Source: Afipia clevelandensis ATCC 49720 (GTDB lineage: Bacteria; Pseudomonadota; Alphaproteobacteria; Rhizobiales; Xanthobacteraceae). Taken from it: a stretch of DNA of 64,000 nt. Positions 37,716 to 46,631 of the stretch are shown here, piece by piece. Every line of letters starts with the position of its first letter. Within the stretch, counting starts at the first letter, position 1. The notes under the pieces are model-generated. The model worked only from the letters and a program-made list of their open reading frames with translations, was not told the DNA's origin and made no database searches. The position numbers and the translations under genes are program-made. The stretch spans positions 3,978,583 through 4,042,582 of the forward strand of contig NZ_KB375281.1 in the NCBI RefSeq assembly GCF_000336555.1, given 5' to 3'.

Positions 37716-39377
37716 ATGAGCACCGAAGAGCTTCCGCCGCGCGAATCCATGGAATTCGATGTTGTGATCGTCGGCGCGGGTCCGTCGGGCCTCAGCGCCG
37801 CCATCCGGCTGAAGCAGATCAATCCGGACCTCAGCGTTGTCGTGGTCGAGAAGGGTTCGGAAGTCGGCGCGCATATTCTCTCCGGCGCGGTGATTGATCC
37901 GGTGTCGCTCGACAAGCTGGTTCCGGACTGGCGCGAGGATGCCGATTGCCCGCTCAAGACCCAGGTGAAGGACGACCAGTTCTTCTGGATGACGGAAAGC
38001 GCCGCCATCAAGCTGCCGAACTTCATGATGCCGCCCTTGATGGACAACCATCATTGCTACATCGGCTCGCTCGGCGATGTCTGCCGCTGGCTTGGCCCGC
38101 GCGCCGAAGCGCTCGGCGTGGAAATCTATCCGGGCTTCGCGGCGGTCGAAGTTCTCTATGGCGAGAACGGCGAGGTGCGCGGCATCGCCACCGGCGACAT
38201 GGGCGTTGGCCGCGATGGAAAGCCAAAAGACAGCTTTACACGCGGCATGGAGCTGCTGGGCAAGTATACGCTGTTCGCGGAGGGCGCGCGCGGCTCGCTC
38301 ACCAAGCAATTGATCGCGAAGCTCGGACTCGACAAGGACCGCGAGCCGTCGAAGTTCGGCATCGGCCTCAAGGAGGTCTGGCAGATTGATCCGGCCAGGC
38401 ACAAGAAGGGCCTGATCCAGCATTCCTTCGGCTGGCCGCTGAACATGTCCACCGGCGGCGGCTCGTTCCTTTATCACTACAACGAAAATCTGGTCGCGGT
38501 CGGCTTTGTCGTGCATCTCAATTACGACGATCCCTATCTGTCGCCGTTCGAGGAATTCCAACGCTTCAAGACTCACCCGAAGATCAGTCCGGTTTTTGAA
38601 GGCGCCAAGCGCATCGCTTACGGCGCGCGCGCCATTACCGAAGGCGGCTACCAGTCGGTGCCGCGCCTGACCTTCAAGGGCGGCGCGCTGATCGGCTGCG
38701 CGGCGGGCTTCGTCAACGTGCCGCGCATCAAGGGCGTGCACAACGCGATGGGCACCGGCATGCAGGCGGCGGAGTACGTCGCGGCAGCGCTGGCCGAGGG
38801 GCGCGCCAATGACGAGATCGTCGAGTACGAAAACAACTGGCGCGATTCCGCCGTCGGCAAGGACCTGTTCAAGGTCCGCAACGTCAAGCCGCTGTGGTCG
38901 AAGTTCGGCACGGTGATCGGCGTCGCGCTCGGCGGCCTCGACATGTGGACCAACACGCTGTTCGGCTTCTCGTTCTTCGGCACCCAGTCGCACGCCAAGC
39001 CGGATCGCAAGACACTTGATCCGGCCAAGCAGCACCAGCCGATTCCGGGGCCGAAGCCGGATGGCAAGCTGACCTTCGACCGGTTGTCGTCGGTATTCCT
39101 GTCCAACACCAACCATGAAGAGGATCAGCCGATCCATCTCAAGGTCGCGGACATGAACCTGCAGAAGACCTCCGAGCATGATGTGTTCGCAGGGCCGTCG
39201 AACCGCTATTGCCCGGCAGGAGTCTACGAGTGGGTCGGGGAGGGCGCCGATCTGCGGTTCCAGATCAACGCGCAGAACTGCGTCCACTGCAAGACCTGCG
39301 ACGTGAAGGACCCCAACGGCAACATCACCTGGGTTCCGCCGGAAGGCGGCGGCGGGCCTAATTATCAGTCAATGTGA
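37716..39377 (+). CDS. etfD: Electron transfer flavoprotein-ubiquinone oxidoreductase
   Basis: A 553-residue membrane-associated flavoprotein that passes electrons from ETF to ubiquinone. The N-terminal FAD motif GAGPSGLSAAIRL begins near residue 22. The C-terminal Fe-S site has Cys499, Cys522, Cys525 and Cys528 (in NCVHCKTCDV). Length matches the family. No etfA or etfB is adjacent. The ATG lies downstream of a GAG-rich sequence, and the gene stands alone. Confidence 0.96.
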   Translation: MSTEELPPRESMEFDVVIVGAGPSGLSAAIRLKQINPDLSVVVVEKGSEVGAHILSGAVIDPVSLDKLVPDWREDADCPLKTQVKDDQFFWMTESAAIKLPNFMMPPLMDNHHCYIGSLGDVCRWLGPRAEALGVEIYPGFAAVEVLYGENGEVRGIATGDMGVGRDGKPKDSFTRGMELLGKYTLFAEGARGSLTKQLIAKLGLDKDREPSKFGIGLKEVWQIDPARHKKGLIQHSFGWPLNMSTGGGSFLYHYNENLVAVGFVVHLNYDDPYLSPFEEFQRFKTHPKISPVFEGAKRIAYGARAITEGGYQSVPRLTFKGGALIGCAAGFVNVPRIKGVHNAMGTGMQAAEYVAAALAEGRANDEIVEYENNWRDSAVGKDLFKVRNVKPLWSKFGTVIGVALGGLDMWTNTLFGFSFFGTQSHAKPDRKTLDPAKQHQPIPGPKPDGKLTFDRLSSVFLSNTNHEEDQPIHLKVADMNLQKTSEHDVFAGPSNRYCPAGVYEWVGEGADLRFQINAQNCVHCKTCDVKDPNGNITWVPPEGGGGPNYQSM

Positions 39378-39537
39378 GCACGATCGCGCGAGAAACGCGG
39401 ACTGCCACGATTGCGCCACACTAAACCCGGTTCCTCTGCGGCCTCGAATCCTTGCGGATGCTGGCTAAAAAAGCCATTGTCCGGGTGCTGCTGGGTCTGA
39501 CCGGTCGCACCACCCTCATTTGACGGAGCCGGCGAGC

Positions 39538-41355
39538 GTGATTTTTCAACGTCGTTTCAGCCGCGTGGCTGTGGCCACACTCAAAGCCACGCTTAAAGCC
39601 ACCCTTGGACTCACGCTTGGACTTGTGTCGGCTCTCGCGTTGAGCGGGCCGCTCGCGGCGCAGACTCGCGCCAGTGCGGGCGAACAGCCGGCCTTCCCGA
39701 CCAGCCGCGACCTGATCGGCCTGACGGTTTCCGGCAGCTATCTTGCCGCGCGCCATGCCAGCGTCGAGCGGGACGCGACCGCGGCGGCTGCCTTCTATCG
39801 CGCCGCGCTCCGTTCGGATCCGAAGAACAGCGAACTGCTCGATCGCGCCTTTATCGCCTCGCTTGCCGATGGCGATATTGACGAAGCGGTAAAGCTGGCC
39901 GACCGCATTCTGACCATCGACAAGAACAACCGCGTCGCGCGGCTGGTGGCGGGCGTGCGCTCGCTCAAGCACAAGCAGTATGCGCTCGCCCAGCAGAATG
40001 TGAATCAATCCGTCCGCGGGCCGATCACCGATCTGGTCGCGGTTCTGGTGTCCGGCTGGGCCAGCTATGGCGCCGGTCATCCCCAGGCCGCGGTGTCCAG
40101 CATCGACAAGCTCGCGGGGCCGGAGTGGTATCCGATCTTCAAGGACCTGCACACCGGCATGATCCTTGAACTCGCCAACAAGCAGAAGGAAGCGGGCGCG
40201 CGTTTCGAGCGCGCCTACAAGCTCGACGACTCGGCGCTGCGTGTGTCCGACGCCTATGCGCGCTGGCTGTCGCGCAACAAGGACGCGGCGGCTGCGATCG
40301 CTGTTTACGAGGCCTTCGACAAGAAGCTGGCGCGTCATCCGCTGGTGGTGGACGGACTTCGCGAGGTCAAGGCCGGCAAGAAGCTGCCGCCGCTCGCGGA
40401 GACACCGCAGCAGGGCGCAGCCGAGGCGCTTTACGGCATCGGCGCATCGCTGACCCGCCGGGGCGGCGAGGACCTCGCGCTGGTCTACTTGCAGCTTGCG
40501 CTTTATCTCAATCCGAACCATTCGCTCGCGCTGCTGTCGCTTGCCGATCTCTATGAATCGGTGAAGAAGCCCGCGATGGCGATCAAGGTCTATGAGCGGG
40601 TGCCGGCAAACTCGCCGCTCAAGCGCAATGCGCAGATTCAGCTTGCGACCGACCTCGATGCGGTGGACCGCACCGATGAGGGCATCAAGATCCTGCAAGG
40701 CGTTGTCGCCGACGATCCGAAGGACCTCGAAGCGATCATGGCGCTCGGCAATATCGAGCGCGCGCGCAAGAAGTTCGCCGATTGCGCCGACACTTATAGC
40801 AAGGGCATCGAGGCACAGGCGAATGCCGACAAGCCGAACTGGGTGTTCTACTATTTCCGCGGCATCTGCTTCGAGCGCTCGAAGCAGTGGGCGAAGGCCG
40901 AGGTTGACCTCAAGAAGGCACTTCAGATGCAGCCCGAGCAGCCGCATGTGCTGAACTATCTCGGCTATTCGTGGATTGACCAGGGCATCAATCTCGACGA
41001 AGCCATGAAGATGATCCGCCGCGCTGTCGATCAGCGGCCCGATGATGGCTACATCGTCGACTCGCTAGGCTGGGCCTATTACCGCATCGCCGACTACGAG
41101 AATGCGGTGAAGAATCTCGAACGCGCGATCGACCTCAAGCCGGAAGATCCGACCATCAACGATCACCTCGGCGACGCCTACTGGCGGGTCGGGCGGACGC
41201 TGGAGGCGAAATTCCAGTGGGCCCATGCGCGCGACCTCAAGCCGGAAGCGGACGAACTGCCGAAGATCGAGGCCAAGCTCCGCGACGGCCTGCCGGAGGA
41301 TACGTCCAACGCAGCCGCTGCCGAGAAAAAGAAAGAAGACGGCAAGGGCGGTTAA
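39538..41355 (+). CDS. TPR-repeat secreted or periplasmic protein
   Basis: A 605-residue protein. A GTG start at 39538 is chosen because GGAG lies nine bases upstream; a TTG at 39520 would add six residues. An unusual signal peptide contains LKATLKATLGLTLGL, ending near AAQ, encoded by tandemly repeated 12-base units. The mature part has many tetratricopeptide repeats (for example SWIDQGINLDEAMKMIRRA and SLGWAYYRIADYENAVK). TPRs mediate protein-protein contacts. The function is unknown. The tail is Lys/Glu-rich. Confidence 0.82.
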   Translation: MIFQRRFSRVAVATLKATLKATLGLTLGLVSALALSGPLAAQTRASAGEQPAFPTSRDLIGLTVSGSYLAARHASVERDATAAAAFYRAALRSDPKNSELLDRAFIASLADGDIDEAVKLADRILTIDKNNRVARLVAGVRSLKHKQYALAQQNVNQSVRGPITDLVAVLVSGWASYGAGHPQAAVSSIDKLAGPEWYPIFKDLHTGMILELANKQKEAGARFERAYKLDDSALRVSDAYARWLSRNKDAAAAIAVYEAFDKKLARHPLVVDGLREVKAGKKLPPLAETPQQGAAEALYGIGASLTRRGGEDLALVYLQLALYLNPNHSLALLSLADLYESVKKPAMAIKVYERVPANSPLKRNAQIQLATDLDAVDRTDEGIKILQGVVADDPKDLEAIMALGNIERARKKFADCADTYSKGIEAQANADKPNWVFYYFRGICFERSKQWAKAEVDLKKALQMQPEQPHVLNYLGYSWIDQGINLDEAMKMIRRAVDQRPDDGYIVDSLGWAYYRIADYENAVKNLERAIDLKPEDPTINDHLGDAYWRVGRTLEAKFQWAHARDLKPEADELPKIEAKLRDGLPEDTSNAAAAEKKKEDGKGG

Positions 41356-41383
41356 CCCGTTCCTTGTCTTCGCTTCCCTCGAA

Positions 41384-41414
41384 ATGTCATTGCCGGGCTT
41401 GACCCGGCAATCCA
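41384..41414. repeat. Small GC-rich dispersed repeat, family E (partial)
   Basis: TTGCCGGG and CCCGGCAA flank a CTTGA spacer, followed by TCCA, as in the outer ends of the larger element at 46118. It lies in the gap between the TPR gene and ispE, which has no other feature I can see. Confidence 0.6.
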
Positions 41415-41511
41415 TTGCCCTGATTAAGTTCTCAGCTTTGGGATGCGCGGGCTAAGGGCGTTTATGTCCGTCCTCCCCGCGCATGACGTATCGAGTTTGG
41501 GACGGCTTTCC

Positions 41512-42396
41512 ATGACACTGCTGACAGACACGGCGCGGGCCAAGGTCAATCTGACCCTGCGCGTCCTCGGCCGGCGCCCGGATGGCTATCACGACCTCGA
41601 AAGTCTGGTGGCCTTCGCCGATTGCGCGGACGCGCTGACGCTTGCACCCGGACCCGAACTGAGCCTCGTGACTGCCGGCCCCGGCGCGCAGGATTGCGGC
41701 GACATGGCCGACAATCTGGTGATCCGCGCCGCCCGGCTGCTGGCCGAACGCATTCCCGGCCTCGCGCTCGGGCAGTTCACGCTGGACAAGCATCTGCCGG
41801 TGGCGGCGGGCATCGGCGGCGGATCGGCGGATGCGGCGGCGGCTCTGCGGCTTCTGGCGCGCGCCAACAATCTTGCGATCGACGATGCGCGCATTGTGGA
41901 GGTCGCGCGCGAGACCGGCGCCGATATTCCGGTTTGTCTTGCCTCGCGCGCCTGCACCATGACCGGGGTCGGCGAGAACCTTGCGATGCTTGATATTCCC
42001 GCGATGCCATGCGTGATGGTCAATCCGCGCGTCGGCGTTGCGACCAAGGATGTGTTCTCTGCGCTCGGTCTGGCCAAGGGTGAATTTCTTGCAGGCGTCG
42101 GCGACGTGATGCTGTCGCCGGGATGGCCGGCAGACGGCGCATCGTTCGACAAGTGGATCGAAGCCATCGGGCATGGCGTCAACGATCTCGAAACGCCTGC
42201 GCTGAAAGTCGAGCCGGTGATCGGCGACGTGCTTCAGGCGCTGCGCGAAACCGAGGGTGTCCGGCTTGCCCGCATGTCAGGGTCGGGCGCGACCTGCTTT
42301 GGAATTTTCACCACCGATGCGCAAGCGCACGCCGCCGCGCAACTGATCGCGCGTGCCTATCCCGCATGGTGGGTACATGCGGGTGTGCTGAGTTGA
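41512..42396 (+). CDS. ispE: 4-diphosphocytidyl-2-C-methyl-D-erythritol kinase
   Basis: A 294-residue GHMP kinase of the MEP isoprenoid pathway. AKVNLTLRVLGRRPDGYHDL is the diagnostic N-terminus and PVAAGIGGGSADAAAA (about residues 93-108) the ATP-binding motif. The ATG at 41512 begins the conserved part. Isoprenoid units from this pathway would feed the polyprenyl diphosphate synthase encoded next door on the other strand. Confidence 0.96.
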   Translation: MTLLTDTARAKVNLTLRVLGRRPDGYHDLESLVAFADCADALTLAPGPELSLVTAGPGAQDCGDMADNLVIRAARLLAERIPGLALGQFTLDKHLPVAAGIGGGSADAAAALRLLARANNLAIDDARIVEVARETGADIPVCLASRACTMTGVGENLAMLDIPAMPCVMVNPRVGVATKDVFSALGLAKGEFLAGVGDVMLSPGWPADGASFDKWIEAIGHGVNDLETPALKVEPVIGDVLQALRETEGVRLARMSGSGATCFGIFTTDAQAHAAAQLIARAYPAWWVHAGVLS

Positions 42397-42403
42397 AGAT
42401 GCG

Positions 42404-42514
42404 CTCCCTCTCCCCGTTGGGGAGAGGTTTGGGGTGAGGGGACCTAGGTCTATCGAGAGATTCTACGCCCTCACCCGGATTGCTTCGCAATCCGACCTCT
42501 CCCCACGGGAGAGG
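42404..42514. repeat. Dispersed hairpin repeat, family C (copy 2)
   Basis: Begins CTCCCTCTCCCCG and ends CCACGGGAGAGG, with inner GGTGAGGGG and CCCTCACCC segments as at 31587. It lies between the convergent ispE and polyprenyl synthase genes. Confidence 0.75.
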
Positions 42515-42543
42515 TGAAGCAGGAGCAGCAAGCAGAAATGACT

Positions 42544-43554
42544 TTAGTGCGACCGCGCCAGACAGAACGCGACGACCTGCTCGAGCGCGGTCTTCATCGG
42601 TGACGATGGGAATAGCGCCAGCGCATCGACAGCCATTGCGCCATAATGCTGCGCGCGGCTCATCGTGTCTTCCAGCGTGCGATGCTTGGTCATCAGACCG
42701 ATGGCATGATCGAGATCGCCGTCGCCGATCTCGCCCTTTTCCAGCGTGCGAATCCAGAATTCGCGCTCGGCGTCGTTGCCGCGCCGGAAGGCGAGCACGA
42801 CGGGAAGGGTGATTTTCCCTTCGCGGAAATCGTCACCGACATTCTTGCCGAGCTTGGCGGCCTTGCCGCCATAGTCCAGCACGTCATCAATGAGCTGGAA
42901 GGCGATGCCGAGATTCATGCCGAACGAACGCGATGCGGTCTGCTCCGCCTTGGGGCGGTTGGCGATCACCGGGCCGACCTCGGAGGCCGCCGCGAAGAGT
43001 TCAGCGGTCTTGCCGCGAATGACGGCGAGATATTCGTCCTCGGTGGTGGCGGTGTTCTTGGCCGCAGCGAGCTGCATCACCTCGCCTTCGGCAATGGTAG
43101 CGGCGGCGGAGGACAGAATGTCCAGCGCGCGCAGCGAGCCGACCTCGACCATCATGCGGAAGGCCTGGCCGAGCAGGAAATCGCCGACCAGCACGCTGGC
43201 CTCGTTGCCCCAGAGCATGCGCGCGGAGAGCTTGCCGCGCCGCAGTTCGCTTTCGTCCACCACGTCGTCGTGCAGCAGGGTGGCGGTGTGCATGAATTCC
43301 ACGGCCGCCGCGAGCTTGATATGGCCGTCGCCGGTGTAGCCGGTGAGGTTGGCCATCGCCAGGGTCAGCATCGGGCGCAGGCGCTTGCCACCCGACGAGA
43401 TCAGGTGGTTGGCGACCTCCGGGATCATCGTCACTTCCGAGCCGGTGCGCGACAGAATCGTGCTGTTGACGCGCTCCATATCTGGCGCGACAAGCTCGAC
43501 AAGCCGATCAATTGATGGCGTCGAGTGGCTCTCAAAGGGTACAATAACCGCCAC
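42544..43554 (-). CDS. Polyprenyl (probably deca- or octaprenyl) diphosphate synthase
   Basis: A 336-residue trans-prenyltransferase making the ubiquinone side chain. The Asp-rich motifs are HDDVVD (first) and LIDDVLDYGG (second), separated by about 126 residues. The GTG start at 43554 has GGAG eight bases upstream and gives an N-terminus VAVIVPFES; a longer frame starts earlier but adds unlike residues. Chain length cannot be read reliably. It is convergent with ispE. Confidence 0.93.
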   Translation of the reverse strand: MAVIVPFESHSTPSIDRLVELVAPDMERVNSTILSRTGSEVTMIPEVANHLISSGGKRLRPMLTLAMANLTGYTGDGHIKLAAAVEFMHTATLLHDDVVDESELRRGKLSARMLWGNEASVLVGDFLLGQAFRMMVEVGSLRALDILSSAAATIAEGEVMQLAAAKNTATTEDEYLAVIRGKTAELFAAASEVGPVIANRPKAEQTASRSFGMNLGIAFQLIDDVLDYGGKAAKLGKNVGDDFREGKITLPVVLAFRRGNDAEREFWIRTLEKGEIGDGDLDHAIGLMTKHRTLEDTMSRAQHYGAMAVDALALFPSSPMKTALEQVVAFCLARSH

Positions 43555-43663
43555 GTCCGGTCTCCGATGAATACAGGGGCACCATAGAAACTGCCGTGCG
43601 ATGCGGCAAGAGCAACAACGGTCGCCTTTTCGGGGGCTGTTCCAGCGGCAGGAGATGGTGGTT

Positions 43664-43891
43664 TTGCGTGAACTGGTGCGGACCAACGATGCGGTGCTGG
43701 TGTCGGCGGTGGGGGCGCTGCTGGACGGCGCTAACATCCATCACCTCGTGCTCGACAGCAATATGAGCATCATGGACGGCTCGCTCGGCGTGCTTCCGCG
43801 CCGCATCCTGGTTCATGACGATGACAATCTCGCCGCGCGCCGGCTGCTCACCGATGCGGGCCTTGCCCATGAATTGCGGGACGATGACTGA
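43664..43891 (+). CDS. DUF2007 domain protein
   Basis: A 75-residue protein, RELVRTNDAVLVSAVGALL followed by SIMDGSLGVLPRRILV, which fits DUF2007. A TTG start at 43664 is chosen: an AGGAG site at 43650-43654 lies nine bases upstream of it but directly abuts the ATG at 43655, so the ATG is unlikely. DUF2007 proteins have an ACT-like signal-transducer fold of unknown role. The stop lies inside the start of the next gene (overlap of eight bases). Confidence 0.82.
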   Translation: MRELVRTNDAVLVSAVGALLDGANIHHLVLDSNMSIMDGSLGVLPRRILVHDDDNLAARRLLTDAGLAHELRDDD

Positions 43892-44654
43892 CTCCGGTCT
43901 TCCCGATGTCACAGATGACTTGATCCTCGGCGGGCAGTTGCGGCTGCGCCAGCCGAAGCGCGGCCACCGCGCCGGCCATGACGCAATCCTGCTCGCGGCG
44001 GCGGCGCCCGCGCGTGCAGGCCATCGCGTGGTGGAATTCGGCGCAGGTGTTGGCACCGCGGGACTTGCGCTGGCGCGCCGCGTATCCGGGCTTGATCTGG
44101 TGCTGGTGGAAATCGACGAAACCCTTGCGGGGCTGGCGCGTGACAATGCCGCGGCGAATAATATTACCGCGCTGGTGCTGACATTGGATGTCACAGCGCG
44201 TGCGGAGGCATTCGCCGCCGCCGGAATTGGGCCTGACAGTGCCGACGTTGTGCTGATGAATCCGCCCTTCAACGATGCAGAGCGCCACCGCGCATCGCCC
44301 GACCTAGCGCGGCAATCCGCCCATGTCGCCGCATCCGATACGCTGGAGCGATGGACCCACGCTGCGCGCCGGGTGTTGAAGTCCGGCGGCGTGCTGACGC
44401 TGATCTGGCGAGCTGACGGATTGTCAGAGGTGCTGGCCGCGCTGGAGCGCGGGTTCGGCAGCATTGCAATTCTGCCGGTTCACCCCGGTCCGGAAGGCGC
44501 GGCCATCCGCGTGATCGTCACGGCGGTCAAAGGCGGGCGGGCACCGCTGGCGATGCATCCCGGACTGGTCCTTCAGGACCCGGATGGAGCGACGGGAGCG
44601 GAGGCTGCGGCCGTGCTTGGCGGGAAAGCCGCGTTGTCGTTGGCGAGCCGCTAG
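43884..44654 (+). CDS. tRNA1(Val) N6-methyltransferase-like protein
   Basis: A 256-residue methyltransferase. VVEFGAGVGTAGLALA is the SAM motif and NPPF (Asn126) is the adenine-type catalytic motif. The closest known group is TrmN6/YfiC, which methylates A37 of tRNA1(Val); the target here is not proved. It overlaps the DUF2007 gene, a common pairing in this group of bacteria, so the two are likely co-transcribed. Confidence 0.87.
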   Translation: MTDSGLPDVTDDLILGGQLRLRQPKRGHRAGHDAILLAAAAPARAGHRVVEFGAGVGTAGLALARRVSGLDLVLVEIDETLAGLARDNAAANNITALVLTLDVTARAEAFAAAGIGPDSADVVLMNPPFNDAERHRASPDLARQSAHVAASDTLERWTHAARRVLKSGGVLTLIWRADGLSEVLAALERGFGSIAILPVHPGPEGAAIRVIVTAVKGGRAPLAMHPGLVLQDPDGATGAEAAAVLGGKAALSLASR

Positions 44655-44679
44655 GGTGCCCGGAAAACGCGCAGTTTGC

Positions 44680-44778
44680 CTACTGAGATACCGGCTTCGA
44701 GGCGTTTTCAGGAGCCTGCGTGAAGTGAATTGTGGTCAGGAGAGCGCCAATCAACAGGATCAGGAGGTAGATCTTCAT
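44680..44778 (-). CDS. Possible small single-span membrane protein (32 aa)
   Basis: A 32-codon frame starting MKIYLLILLIGALLTT, with a GAAGGTG ribosome-site-like sequence seven bases before the ATG. The first 16 residues are a strong membrane segment, and the tail is polar. Its reading direction is opposite to both neighbours, and it is too short for ordinary gene prediction. I recognise no family, so it is a hypothesis. Confidence 0.5.
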   Translation of the reverse strand: MKIYLLILLIGALLTTIHFTQAPENASKPVSQ

Positions 44779-45010
44779 GTCTGCACCTTCAGGGCTGCGC
44801 CGTTGCAGCCGTCGTGATTGTTGCGATGCAAAGTGCGTTCCAGTTTTCGGCCCTCCGGACGGCAGTCCGGAGAGATATTGCAGAAATCACGTCCAATCAG
44901 ACGCTTAGACGAAATTCAGGCACAAACGACGTGCTTAACGAAGAACGAATGTGCTGGTGGCTCCTGATGCCAGTTGGCAAATAATAAACCGTGAACATGA
45001 AGGACGTTCG
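44779..45010. other. Gap upstream of the S49 peptidase gene
   Basis: I see no gene, hairpin or clear operator here. A T/A-rich stretch near 44890-44990 may hold the peptidase promoter, but no strong match to a known -35/-10 was found. Confidence 0.4.
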
Positions 45011-45898
45011 ATGACCGGAAATGGCTTTGGCGGTCACATTGTCGAGAGACTGAAGCGCCTCTTGCCTGCGCGGCTGCGCGGCGGGGCGGTGGTGCCGGTG
45101 GTTCGCCTGTCCGGGGTGATCGGCGCTGTGACGCCGCTGCGCCCGGGCATGTCGCTTGCGGGCGTGGCCCGCCTGCTGGAGCGGGCGTTCGCGACCAAGG
45201 GCGCGCGCGCCGTGGCGCTGGTGATCAATTCGCCGGGCGGCTCTCCGGTGCAGTCGCGCCAGATTTATCAGCGCATTCGTCAGCTCGCCGCCGAGAAGAA
45301 TCTCCGCGTGCTGGTGTTCGTCGAGGATGTCGCGGCCTCGGGCGGTTACATGATCGCCTGCGCGGGCGACGAAATCTTCTGCGATCCGTCCTCCATCGTC
45401 GGGTCGATCGGTGTGGTCGGCGGCACCTTCGGTTTTGTCGATCTGATCAAGAAGGTCGGCATCGAGCGCAGGCTCTACACTTCCGGTGAGAACAAGGCGC
45501 AGCTCGATCCATTTCTTCCCGAGAACCCCGACGATGTCGCGCGCCTCAAAGCAATCCAGCGCGAGATTCATGACACCTTCATCGCGCTCGTGAAGGGCAG
45601 CCGCGGCGCACGATTGAAGGGCGAGGAAAGCTATCTGTTCACCGGCGAATACTGGGCCGGCGAGCGCGCGGTGAAACTCGGCCTTGCCGACGCCATCGGC
45701 GATCTGCGCACCGTGCTGCGCGCCCGCTATGGCGACAAGGTGCAGACGCCGGTGATTGCGCAGCCGGCAGGGCTGCTTTCGAGCATCGCAGGCCGCAAGC
45801 CCGGCGCGGGCGCGGTGCTGCCGGGTTTCCCCGGATTTTCGGAAGACCTGATTTCAGCGCTGGAAGAACGCGCGATCTGGGCGCGTTATGGATTGTAG
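45011..45898 (+). CDS. S49 family serine peptidase (SppA-like)
   Basis: A 295-residue peptidase. The catalytic serine is in VAASGGYMIACAG, the lysine probably in GENKAQLDPF (about residues 159-168), and INSPGGSPVQ marks the fold. No clear membrane anchor is present, so it may be cytoplasmic, unlike classic SppA. ATG 45011 follows AAGGACG. Family members degrade cleaved signal peptides or similar membrane debris. Confidence 0.9.
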   Translation: MTGNGFGGHIVERLKRLLPARLRGGAVVPVVRLSGVIGAVTPLRPGMSLAGVARLLERAFATKGARAVALVINSPGGSPVQSRQIYQRIRQLAAEKNLRVLVFVEDVAASGGYMIACAGDEIFCDPSSIVGSIGVVGGTFGFVDLIKKVGIERRLYTSGENKAQLDPFLPENPDDVARLKAIQREIHDTFIALVKGSRGARLKGEESYLFTGEYWAGERAVKLGLADAIGDLRTVLRARYGDKVQTPVIAQPAGLLSSIAGRKPGAGAVLPGFPGFSEDLISALEERAIWARYGL

Positions 45899-45913
45899 AA
45901 CGGGAGACTGGTG

Positions 45914-46099
45914 ATGCCGCCGCTGATCCTGGTTGCCGCGGGCATTCTTGGCGGAGCCGCACTGCTGCGGCTCGCGGTGCGCGAAAGCCGTCGCATCAAC
46001 CGCGAGCTCGATGCCGCGCGCAAGGCCGCTCCCGCCGAGCAGCAGCGGATGCCGAAGCTGCGCCGCGATCCCGACACCGGAACGTATCGGCCGGGATAG
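45914..46099 (+). CDS. Small predicted membrane protein (61 aa)
   Basis: A 61-residue protein with one membrane segment (PLILVAAGILGGAALLRLA), then a basic, helical tail ending DPDTGTYRPG. GGGAG lies seven bases before ATG 45914, so this start is preferred over GTG 45911. It follows the peptidase gene after 15 bases and may be co-transcribed. The family is unknown to me, but the end motif resembles a small conserved Rhizobiales protein. Confidence 0.72.
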   Translation: MPPLILVAAGILGGAALLRLAVRESRRINRELDAARKAAPAEQQRMPKLRRDPDTGTYRPG

Positions 46100-46117
46100 T
46101 CTGGCGATATTTCTGCC

Positions 46118-46212
46118 GTCATGGCCGGATTTATTCCGGCCATCCACGTCTTGCGTGCGGCGGTTTACGGGATAGGAAGACGTGGATGCCCGGGACAAGC
46201 CCGGGCATGACG
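46118..46212. repeat. Dispersed hairpin repeat, family E (long copy)
   Basis: Outer ends CGTCATGGCCGG and CCCGGGCATGACG with inner CATCCACGTCTT and AAGACGTGGATG arms. It lies just after the 61-aa gene. Confidence 0.75.
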
Positions 46213-46237
46213 GGCTTTTGAGTTATTGGCCGGAAGT

Positions 46238-46281
46238 CGTCATCCTGAGGTGCGAGCGTTGGCGAGCCTCGAAGGATGACG
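46238..46281. repeat. Short hairpin repeat next to family E
   Basis: CGTCATCCTGAGG and CCTCGAAGGATGACG-type arms around GTGCGAGCGTTGGCGAG. It is a separate small palindrome, one copy in this window. Confidence 0.65.
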
Positions 46282-46295
46282 CTGCAAACAGCAAA

Positions 46296-46382
46296 TCACC
46301 CGTGCCGGCGCACGTCGTTGATGGTCATCACGCAAAGCGCGGCCATGATGAGGGCCGCCACCAGAACCTGAAACGCAATCAT
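46296..46382 (-). CDS. Possible small membrane protein (28 aa)
   Basis: A 28-codon frame beginning MIAFQVLVAALIMAAL and ending NDVRRHG. AGGGG lies six bases upstream of the ATG, a good ribosome site. The hydrophobic N-terminal half could span the membrane. No family is recognised. Its good site makes it more plausible than most such short frames. Confidence 0.55.
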   Translation of the reverse strand: MIAFQVLVAALIMAALCVMTINDVRRHG

Positions 46383-46631
46383 TGTCGCCCCTGCCAGTGC
46401 TACGCCGGTTGGCCCGGCCGTTGGTTGCAATCAGGCCTTGCTAGCGGGCAGTCCCTAACAAACCCGGCGGGCATGAAACCCCGTCTGATCCTGCGGTTAA
46501 ACCGGCCTTCCGGGAAACGCTAAAATCGCGCCGATTTGGCCAGGAAATCCGGCCATCGCCTTGATTCCGTTGGCCCGCGCCGATACGGTCCGCGCGCAAA
46601 TCACCCCCATTCCAACGCTTGAAGATATCCG
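46383..46631. other. Gap upstream of glyQ
   Basis: I see no further gene or clear operator between the small ORF and glyQ. The glyQ promoter is probably here but no consensus is obvious. Confidence 0.4.
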
